Source: Sinorhizobium sp. 6-70 (lineage in GTDB: Bacteria; Pseudomonadota; Alphaproteobacteria; Rhizobiales; Rhizobiaceae). From it: a DNA stretch of 64,000 nucleotides. The DNA is taken from the NCBI RefSeq assembly GCF_030124375.1, contig NZ_JASKLS010000001.1, positions 414,422 to 478,421 on the forward strand, written 5' to 3'. Positions 18,114 through 24,011 of this stretch are shown piece after piece. Positions within the stretch are counted from its first letter, which is position 1; each line of letters opens with the position of its first letter. A program made the position numbers and the translations under genes. Below the pieces are notes generated by a model. That model ran no database searches and was not told the origin of the DNA. It was given only the letters and a program-made list of their open reading frames with translations.

Positions 18114-18166
18114 ATTTCAGGGTGATGCGGGAGGGCGCGTAGGCATCCTTCCCGGCCATGGAGCCG

Positions 18167-18325
18167 TCAGTTGGCGGCCCTGGCAACCCGGTGGCCGGCC
18201 CCCTGGGTGGCGTTCACGGCGTTTGCAGTATCCTGCCCCATGCCGCGGATGGTATTGGCGCAGGAACTCAGCGTTGTCAGCGCCACCAGCACGGCGGCGA
18301 TCGTCGCGAGAGTTTTTGTCGTCAT
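18167..18325 (-). CDS. Entericidin-like small lipoprotein
   Basis: 52-aa protein: signal MTTKTLATIAAVLVALTTLSSC with lipobox LSSC (Cys22 lipidated), then ANTIRGMGQDTANAV. The CANT-x-RG-x-GQD motif is that of the entericidin EcnA/EcnB family of small cell-envelope lipoproteins. A GAAGGAATC ribosome site precedes the ATG. It is divergent from the DUF1638 gene 39 bases away. A second family member lies at 19538. Confidence 0.85.
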   Translation of the reverse strand: MTTKTLATIAAVLVALTTLSSCANTIRGMGQDTANAVNATQGAGHRVARAAN

Positions 18326-18364
18326 GACAATGATTCCTTCATATTGCTGCAAGGCGGAATAAAG

Positions 18365-18985
18365 ATGGAAAACAGACCGTCGGCAAGAGAACGTGCACAA
18401 CCAAAGAAAGTTCACGTCATTGGTTGTGGAGCGATCGCGCGCGAAATCCTTGCGATCTGCGAGGCCAATGGGCTCGATCACATCGATCTCCATTGCCTCC
18501 CCGCCATCTGGCACAACACCCCGGAAAAGATCACACCGGGCCTGCGCGAAGCGATCGCCCGGGCGCGTGAAGAGGGCTTCGAGCGGATCTTCATCGCCTA
18601 TGCCGATTGCGGCACCGGCGGCCAGCTCGACCGGCTTTGCGAGGAGGAAGGCGTGACACGCATCCCCGGCCCGCACTGCTATTCCTTCTTCGCCGGCAAC
18701 GCCGATTTCGCAAAGCGCTGGGACGACGATATCACCGCCTTCTTCCTCACCGACTTCCTCGCCCGCCAGTTCGAGGCCTTCGTCATCGAACCGCTCGGTC
18801 TCGACCGGCATCCGGAACTGCGCGACATGTATTTCGGCCACTACCACAAGCTCGTCTACCTCTCGCAGGTGGAGGACAAGGCGCTGCAGGAAAAAGCCCG
18901 CCGCGCCGCCGAGAGACTCGGCCTCGAATACGAATATCGCTTCACCGGCTACGGCGATCTGACCGGGTCGCTCATTGAGGCGTAA
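18365..18985 (+). CDS. DUF1638 family protein
   Basis: 206 aa, soluble. Recognised as DUF1638 from the IGCGAIAREI start, the LPAIWHNTPEKI block and FIAYADCGTGGQLDRLCEE, ending with an MYFGHYHKLVYLSQ block. It contains conserved Cys and His residues (GCG, YADCGTGG, PHCYSFF) that may bind a metal or a corrinoid. The family is often found beside corrinoid methylamine methyltransferases in methanogens and other genomes, but its function is not established to my knowledge. Here it sits between the corrinoid protein and the MetV/MetF operon. The ATG at 18365 follows AAGGCGG. Confidence 0.82.
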   Translation: MENRPSARERAQPKKVHVIGCGAIAREILAICEANGLDHIDLHCLPAIWHNTPEKITPGLREAIARAREEGFERIFIAYADCGTGGQLDRLCEEEGVTRIPGPHCYSFFAGNADFAKRWDDDITAFFLTDFLARQFEAFVIEPLGLDRHPELRDMYFGHYHKLVYLSQVEDKALQEKARRAAERLGLEYEYRFTGYGDLTGSLIEA

Positions 18986-19271
18986 CCGGTCAGCTGGGCA
19001 CCCCCTGTGAACGGCCGTTCCCGGCGCGGAAGACTCCTGCAAACGCATTTTTGACGGCCCGCGTCACCATTAAGACGACAGCAACGTCTGCGTCGCCATG
19101 TCTGTTTCTGAGACACCACCATGCCCGCCGAAGCGTGCTAGCCGGAAACCCCCGGCCGATCGATGTCGCGGCTTCCTCGCGGCAACGGTACCATCAGTCG
19201 CTCAGGACTTGTGTTTGGAATGGCTTGCCACGCCGAATCGGGTAAACATCTGAGAAACTGGGGAGAACGCA

Positions 19272-19469
19272 ATGTCACAAGAGCGCTATGAACTTGTTCT
19301 CGATCCGACCGACCATTGGACGGTGTGGGACAATGTGACCGGCGTGCCGGTTGTGTTTGGCGATCAAATCCTTGGAGGTCTCACCGAGGAAGAGGCAGAG
19401 GTCGCCCTGAGGGTGCTGGTGGAACTGGACCGGAATCGCGCAGCGACAGCCGTCGTGGACGCCGCTTAG
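19272..19469 (+). CDS. Small conserved-looking hypothetical protein (65 aa)
   Basis: Acidic soluble protein: MSQERYELVLDPTDHWTVWD at the start, then TGVPVVFGDQILGGLTEEEA. It starts with a GGGGAG ribosome site. The beta-rich first half followed by a helix (EEEAEVALRVLVELDRN) looks like a folded mini-protein. I do not recognise a family. It is not obviously linked in function to the methyl-transfer genes around it. Confidence 0.6.
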   Translation: MSQERYELVLDPTDHWTVWDNVTGVPVVFGDQILGGLTEEEAEVALRVLVELDRNRAATAVVDAA

Positions 19470-19537
19470 CCAAAGGGAAAGGCCAAAAGCGCCTTTCGCC
19501 CGATCGGTGGACATTCTCCGGCCTAAACCTGCCCGCG

Positions 19538-19690
19538 CTACTGGGCACCTGCCCGCAAGACACGGTCTGTGGCACCTTCGACGGCAAGCCCGGTCTGCGT
19601 GCTGTCCTGGGCGAAACCGCGGACCGTGTTTGCGCAAGACGAAAGCGCGAGAAGGCCCAGGCACAACACTGCGATTACAGCTTTTGACAT
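19538..19690 (-). CDS. Entericidin-like small lipoprotein (second copy)
   Basis: 50 aa from the ATG at 19690, preceded at 6 bases by GGAG; an ATG two codons earlier lacks spacing. Signal sequence MSKAVIAVLCLGLLALSSC with lipobox LSSC, then ANTVRGFAQDSTQTG. The CANTVRGFAQD motif matches the entericidin at 18167 (CANTIRGMGQD), so the two are paralogues within 1.4 kb. The gene is too short to appear in long-frame searches. Confidence 0.82.
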   Translation of the reverse strand: MSKAVIAVLCLGLLALSSCANTVRGFAQDSTQTGLAVEGATDRVLRAGAQ

Positions 19691-19878
19691 CGCCATCTCC
19701 GGAATGGACGGGTGATCCCCAATGAGATGATGCGGGCCGTCCCCAAATCAACCCCATCGCGAGGACATGGCGATCTTCCGGGCGCGTGACCGCTCCCACC
19801 TGCGCTGCGCCATGTTTTTGACCAGCAAGTGGCGGAACATTGCAGCATTCGCCATAGCCTCCATGATTGGAGAAGACC

Positions 19879-20076
19879 ATGGACCGCAAACTTCTTTCCG
19901 TCGCGATTGCGACAGCTCTCCTGGCGGTCGCGGGATGCACGACCAGCCAAACCAATCAGACCAGCCAGAACACAGCCCCTCCTCCGCCAAGCCAGGCCGG
20001 CAGCGCCGGTTCCTCAGGAAGCGCCGGCTCCTCAGGAAGTGGCGGCATGGGCGGAGGCGGGAGCTCGGGCTACTGA
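19879..20076 (+). CDS. Small Ser/Gly-rich lipoprotein
   Basis: 65 aa. Signal MDRKLLSVAIATALLAVAGC with lipobox LAVAGC, then TTSQTNQTSQNTAPPPPSQ and a low-complexity Ser/Gly tail. It is predicted to be anchored to a membrane with a flexible exposed tail. The ATG at 19879 follows GGAGAAGACC. No family recognised. It is the third tiny lipoprotein gene in under 2 kb. Confidence 0.65.
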   Translation: MDRKLLSVAIATALLAVAGCTTSQTNQTSQNTAPPPPSQAGSAGSSGSAGSSGSGGMGGGGSSGY

Positions 20077-20095
20077 GGTCGCCCGTGGCTCTATC

Positions 20096-20195
20096 GCATG
20101 CTTCCTTAAACCCAAGCCGGTTTCAGGATAAAAACATGCATCAATTCAAGGGGCTACAGCGTCCTTTGCGCGTCTCGCGAGGCGCGGCGCCGTAG
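20096..20195 (+). repeat. Dispersed palindromic repeat, family 1 (copy 2)
   Basis: GCATGCTTCC...CGGTTTCAGGATAAAAACATG arm and a CTACAGCGTCC...GGCGCGGCGCCGTAG core. It has the same organisation as copy 1 at 5541, with more divergence in the arm. Confidence 0.8.
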
Positions 20196-20204
20196 GACCC
20201 GGCA

Positions 20205-20291
20205 TCACTCTACGAGCGCCACGACGGCGAATACGAGGATTGCGACGATGATCGCCAGCACCACGATTGATAGCAAGTTCCCGTCACGCAT
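20205..20291 (-). CDS. Possible 28-aa single-span membrane peptide
   Basis: MRDGNLLSIVV, then LAIIVAILVFAVVALVE: one predicted membrane helix with charged ends. It has a GAAGG ribosome-like site upstream. The hydrophobic composition is unlikely by chance, but the gene is very short and supported only by its own features. Confidence 0.35.
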   Translation of the reverse strand: MRDGNLLSIVVLAIIVAILVFAVVALVE

Positions 20292-20509
20292 GTTCAGAGC
20301 CTTCAGGCTCTAAACGAACGAGGCAATCCACTGTTCCGTGCGCAACAGCGTTCACTGCGACCGCCTCTTCCGCGCGACGCACGCGGTCGCGACAGCCCGC
20401 AAATCACCGCCGATCCTTTCCACGACCGGCTCGAAGCCGGTGTCGCCGAAAGCACCGCGGTGCACCGGTCGCGACGAATGCGCAGCACGCGGATACACGA
20501 TTGGGGAGC

Positions 20510-20536
20510 GTCGTTTTTGGACATATCCGACGTCGT
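20510..20536 (+). promoter_or_regulatory. Putative activator site, shared element copy B
   Basis: Left part GTCGTTTTT, three bases, then CATATCCGACGTCGT. It matches copy A at 17210 in 21 of 27 positions with identical 22-bp spacing of the GTCG cores, and starts 90 bases before the first gene of the MetV/MetF operon. Confidence 0.6.
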
Positions 20537-20599
20537 GGCAAGGTGAGCGACGGCGGATGGACATGCGCATTGTCGGGTCTAGAGGAGAACAGGAATCCC

Positions 20600-20902
20600 A
20601 TGGCAGATCGCATCATTGTCTACTGGCGCGACATTCCCGCCCAGGTCATCATCAAACAGGGTCGCAAAAGCGCCAAACGCGAACTGTCGCTGCGCTTTAC
20701 CGAGGCGATCGACATGTGCGCAATGCGCACCGGCGCGGCCGAGACCGACGACTACCTTGCCGAATGGCGCAAGGCCGATCCGGTTCCGGTTTCCGACGAC
20801 CTGGAGGCGGAGGCCGACAAGGCGGCGGCGGAACTCGAAGCCGCCTACGACCGGGAGCGCCTGGTCGCGCTCGTCAAGGCCGGAGGCCGGGACAATGCCT
20901 GA
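20600..20902 (+). CDS. 'Virulence factor' family small protein
   Basis: 100 aa, soluble. It begins MADRIIVYWRDIPAQVIIKQ and continues with ELSLRFTEAIDMCAMRTG. This matches the short Pfam family named 'Virulence factor', common next to methyltransferase and MetF genes in Alphaproteobacteria; the name is historical and does not prove a role in disease. It is the first gene of the operon that continues with the MetV-like gene, which it overlaps by 8 bases. It is probably an accessory subunit. Biochemical function unknown. Confidence 0.78.
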   Translation: MADRIIVYWRDIPAQVIIKQGRKSAKRELSLRFTEAIDMCAMRTGAAETDDYLAEWRKADPVPVSDDLEAEADKAAAELEAAYDRERLVALVKAGGRDNA

Positions 20903-21482
20903 CCCGAAGGTCGTCACCGGCAATGCCCAGCCCGCCAAGAAGGCGGCGACCGGCGCCTATACCCCGACGAACGTCTCGCCGAGCCGCCGCTCGCGTCACA
21001 AATATACCGTGCGGCTCTGGGCCGTGCGCAATTCGCGCTTCCTCGAATGGTTCTACAACCGCTTCGCCGACATGTTCCTGATGCTTCATCCGCTGTGGAA
21101 CGCCATTGGCTATGGCCGCGTTGAACGGCCGGTGACCTTTGTCGAGCGCCACGTCAAGGGCTTCCTCTTCGACTGTCGCATGTGCGGCCAATGCGCGCTG
21201 TCCTCGACCGGCATGTCCTGCCCGATGAACTGCCCGAAGCAACTGAGGAACGGGCCCTGCGGCGGCGTGCGCGCCAACGGCAACTGCGAGGTGGAGCCGG
21301 ACATGCCCTGTGTCTGGGTGCAGGCCTGGAAGGGCTCGCAGAACATGGTGAAGGGTAAGGCGATCATGAATGTGCAGAAGCCGGTCAACCAGTCGCTGCG
21401 CGAAACATCGTCCTGGTTGCGGGTGACGGCGGAAGCCGCAGCCGCCCGCGAAGCAGCGAAGAAGGAAGGCCAGCAGCAATGA
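20895..21482 (+). CDS. MetV-like zinc/iron-sulfur subunit (MTHFR C-terminal domain protein)
   Basis: 195 aa. A cysteine-rich domain of the 'methylene-tetrahydrofolate reductase C-terminal' family: C94-x2-C97-x2-C100, C109, C113, C122 (in LRNGPCGGV), C131 and C139, eight Cys in 46 residues. In acetogens such a protein (MetV) partners MetF in methylene-THF reductase. The N-terminal 90 residues are basic, and the C-terminus has a Lys/Ala-rich helix. It overlaps the upstream gene by 8 bases and the downstream metF-like gene by the 4-base ATGA, so the two subunits are translationally coupled. Confidence 0.85.
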   Translation: MPDPKVVTGNAQPAKKAATGAYTPTNVSPSRRSRHKYTVRLWAVRNSRFLEWFYNRFADMFLMLHPLWNAIGYGRVERPVTFVERHVKGFLFDCRMCGQCALSSTGMSCPMNCPKQLRNGPCGGVRANGNCEVEPDMPCVWVQAWKGSQNMVKGKAIMNVQKPVNQSLRETSSWLRVTAEAAAAREAAKKEGQQQ

Positions 21483-22570
21483 GCCCGGATATCAATCCTC
21501 ACGATCCCGGCGCGCCGCTCGATCCCCTGCCCGGCCATTCCTCTCGCGGAAGGCTGGAGCGCGTGCTGCGCCGCGGCGAATTCGCCGTGACCGCCGAACT
21601 CAACCCGCCGGACAGCGCCAATCCCGAAGACGTCTACGAACGCGCCGCGATCTTCGACGGTTGGGTCGACGGCATCAACGCGGTCGACGCCTCCGGTGCC
21701 AATTGCCATATGTCTTCGGTTGGCATCTGCGCGCTCTTAACGCGCATGGGCTATTCGCCGATCATGCAGATCGCCTGCCGCGACAAGAACCGTATCGCCA
21801 TCCAGGGCGATGTGCTCGGCGCATCCGCCATGGGCGTGCAGAACATCATGTGCCTGACCGGTGACGGCGTGCAGGCCGGCGACCAGCCCGGCGCCAAGCC
21901 CGTCTTCGACCTCGACTGCATGTCGCTGCTCGAGGCCGTTCGCATCATGCGCGACAATTCGAAGTTCCTGTCCGGCCGCAAGCTGACGACGCCGCCGCAT
22001 GTCTTTTTGGGCGCCGCGATCAACCCCTTCGCGCCACCGTATGATTTCCGCCCGTACCGGCTCGCCAAGAAGATCGAGGCCGGCGCGCAGTTCGTCCAGA
22101 GCCAGTACTGCTTCGACGTGCCGATGTTCCGCGAATACATGAAGAAGGTGCGCGATCTCGGTCTGCACGAGAAGTGCTTCATCCTCGTCGGCGTCGGGCC
22201 GATGGCCTCGGCCAAGACCGCCCGCTGGATCCGCTCCAACGTGCCGGGCATCCACATTCCCGACAGCGTTATTACGCGCCTCGAAGGCGCGCAGGATCAA
22301 AAGAAGGAAGGCAAGCAGCTCTGCATCGATATCATCAACGAGGTGAAGGAGATCGAGGGCGTCTCGGGCGTCCACGTCATGGCCTACCGCCAAGAAGAAT
22401 ATGTCGCCGAGATCGTGCATGAATCTGGCGTCCTGAAGGGCCGCAAGCCCTGGAAACGCGAAAGCCAGCCGGGCGATGCGCTGGTTGCCGAGCGGCTCGA
22501 ACACATCCGCGAGGGCATCGAGGAGAACCAGCAGAAGATGGCGGAGGCCGCGGCGCACCACCCGCATTAG
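21479..22570 (+). CDS. Methylenetetrahydrofolate reductase-type flavoprotein (MetF-like)
   Basis: 363 aa. The MetF TIM barrel spans about residues 25-310: FAVTAELNPPDSANPED carries the N-terminal active-site Glu region, then IMQIACRDKNRIAIQGD and IMCLTGDGV, and later QFVQSQYCFD. It interconverts 5,10-methylene- and 5-methyl-tetrahydrofolate. With its MetV-like partner and a corrinoid:THF methyltransferase next door, it most likely runs in the oxidative direction, burning methyl groups from demethylation. It is longer than E. coli MetF (about 296 aa) by a charged C-terminal helix. The start overlaps the MetV-like stop (ATGA). Confidence 0.88.
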   Translation: MSPDINPHDPGAPLDPLPGHSSRGRLERVLRRGEFAVTAELNPPDSANPEDVYERAAIFDGWVDGINAVDASGANCHMSSVGICALLTRMGYSPIMQIACRDKNRIAIQGDVLGASAMGVQNIMCLTGDGVQAGDQPGAKPVFDLDCMSLLEAVRIMRDNSKFLSGRKLTTPPHVFLGAAINPFAPPYDFRPYRLAKKIEAGAQFVQSQYCFDVPMFREYMKKVRDLGLHEKCFILVGVGPMASAKTARWIRSNVPGIHIPDSVITRLEGAQDQKKEGKQLCIDIINEVKEIEGVSGVHVMAYRQEEYVAEIVHESGVLKGRKPWKRESQPGDALVAERLEHIREGIEENQQKMAEAAAHHPH

Positions 22571-22691
22571 GACGTCGGGAGCACTCCCCGTTGGATATCA
22601 GAGGAAAACCGGCGCTTCGGCCAGTCCAGCGCCTTACAAACAAAGACCGGGCCCATTACATAGCCCCACGCTCAGGATCAAAGGATCTTAC

Positions 22692-23654
22692 ATGACCCGC
22701 ACCATCGTCGCTTCCGCCACCCGCGAGATCGTCATCGGCTTCGACCAGCCCTTCTGCGTCATCGGCGAACGCATCAACCCGACCGGCCGCAAGAAGCTCG
22801 CCGCCGAGATGATCGAAGGCAACTTCGAAACCGTCATCAAGGACGCGCTGGAACAGGTCGCTGCCGGCGCGACGATGCTCGACGTCAATGCGGGCGTCAC
22901 CGCCGTCAACCCGAACGAGACCGAACCGCCGCTGCTCGTCAAGACGCTGGAGATCGTCCAGGGCCTCGTCGACGTGCCGCTCTCGATCGACAGCTCGGTC
23001 ACCGCCGCGATCGAGGCGGGCCTGCGCGTCGCCAAGGGCCGGCCGCTGGTGAATTCGGTCACCGGCGAAGAGGAAAAGCTCGAAGCGATCCTGCCGCTCG
23101 TCAAGAAGTACGACGTCCCGGTGGTGGCGATCTCCAACGACGAGACCGGTATCTCCATGGACCCGGACGTCCGCTTCGCTGTCGCCAAGAAGATCGTCGA
23201 GCGCGCCATGGATCACGGCATCAAGCCGCACGACATCGTCGTCGACCCGCTCGTCATGCCGATCGGCGCTCTGGGCGATGCCGGCCGGCAGGTTTTCGCG
23301 TTGCTTCGTCGTCTGCGCGAGGAGCTGAAGGTCAACACCACCTGCGGCCTCTCCAACATCTCCTTCGGCCTGCCGCACCGCCACGGCATCAATGCCGGCT
23401 TCATCCCGATGGTGATCGGCGCCGGCATGACCTCGGCGATCATGAACCCCTGCCGCCCGCAGGAAATGGAGGCAGTGCGCGCCGCGAACGTCTTGAACGG
23501 CACCGACGCGAACTGCACCAACTGGATCATGACCTATCGCGACCACAAGCCGGCCGAAGGCGGCCAAGCCGTGGCTGCTGCTCAGCCAGCTGCCGGCGGC
23601 GGACGGCGTGGCGGCCGCGCCGCTCGCGCAGGTGCTGGCGCAAGGGCGGAATAA
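22692..23654 (+). CDS. Corrinoid protein:tetrahydrofolate methyltransferase (pterin-binding, MtgA/AcsE-like)
   Basis: 320 aa. The DHPS-like pterin-binding barrel covers residues 15-280: CVIGERINPTGRKK is the typical start, DVNAGV and the SIDSS block bind the pterin, and VDPLVMPIG and NTTCGLSNISFGLP follow. There is no B12 domain, so it acts with a separate corrinoid protein, moving methyl from Co(III)-methyl to THF. The last 35 residues are Ala/Gly/Arg-rich (GGGRRGGRAARAGAGARAE). The gene lies 121 bases after metF and 2 bases before the phasin-like gene. AcsE and MtgA are the best-known relatives. Confidence 0.88.
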   Translation: MTRTIVASATREIVIGFDQPFCVIGERINPTGRKKLAAEMIEGNFETVIKDALEQVAAGATMLDVNAGVTAVNPNETEPPLLVKTLEIVQGLVDVPLSIDSSVTAAIEAGLRVAKGRPLVNSVTGEEEKLEAILPLVKKYDVPVVAISNDETGISMDPDVRFAVAKKIVERAMDHGIKPHDIVVDPLVMPIGALGDAGRQVFALLRRLREELKVNTTCGLSNISFGLPHRHGINAGFIPMVIGAGMTSAIMNPCRPQEMEAVRAANVLNGTDANCTNWIMTYRDHKPAEGGQAVAAAQPAAGGGRRGGRAARAGAGARAE

Positions 23655-23656
23655 CC

Positions 23657-23992
23657 ATGGCAAAAGGCGCCTCCATCGTCAGGGATCTGACGGCACTCTG
23701 GTTCCAGGCACCAATGGTCATCGCGGCGCGCACGCAGGCAATGACCGTGGCCGCCATGACCGGCTCCGCGACCGACTACGTGGAGGCGAGCCGCATGGTG
23801 ACGGAGAAGATGGCGGCGGCAGCCGAAAGCGTCATCGCCGCCAATGTGGCGCTGATCAAGGAAGGCATGGGCGCGGCCGCGGCGCTTGCGGGCGGCAAGC
23901 TGCCGGCGACCGGCCACAAGCGGGTGACGGCGGCCGTGCTGCGCCCTTACGCCAAGCGCGTGCGGGCCAACGCCCGCCGGCTCTCGAAGTAA
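23657..23992 (+). CDS. Small phasin-like helical protein (111 aa)
   Basis: Begins MAKGASIVRDLTALWFQAPM. The composition is Ala/Met-rich and amphipathic-helical, like phasins, with a strongly basic C-terminus (RPYAKRVRANARRLSK). No catalytic motif. The gene sits 2 bases after the pterin methyltransferase and 19 before the activator, so it is clearly a member of the module. A scaffold or membrane/surface attachment role is possible. I do not assign it to a named family with confidence. Confidence 0.7.
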   Translation: MAKGASIVRDLTALWFQAPMVIAARTQAMTVAAMTGSATDYVEASRMVTEKMAAAAESVIAANVALIKEGMGAAAALAGGKLPATGHKRVTAAVLRPYAKRVRANARRLSK

Positions 23993-24011
23993 TCCGTGGC
24001 GAGGCAGAAAG

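Larger units (their letters stand above)
20077..20599. other. Intergenic region upstream of the MetV/MetF operon
   Basis: 523 bases holding a family 1 repeat (20096-20195), a possible 28-aa membrane peptide gene (20205-20291, minus), a perfect hairpin AGAGCC-TTCA-GGCTCT at 20295-20310 and the shared element at 20510-20536. No larger gene is convincing. Confidence 0.5.
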
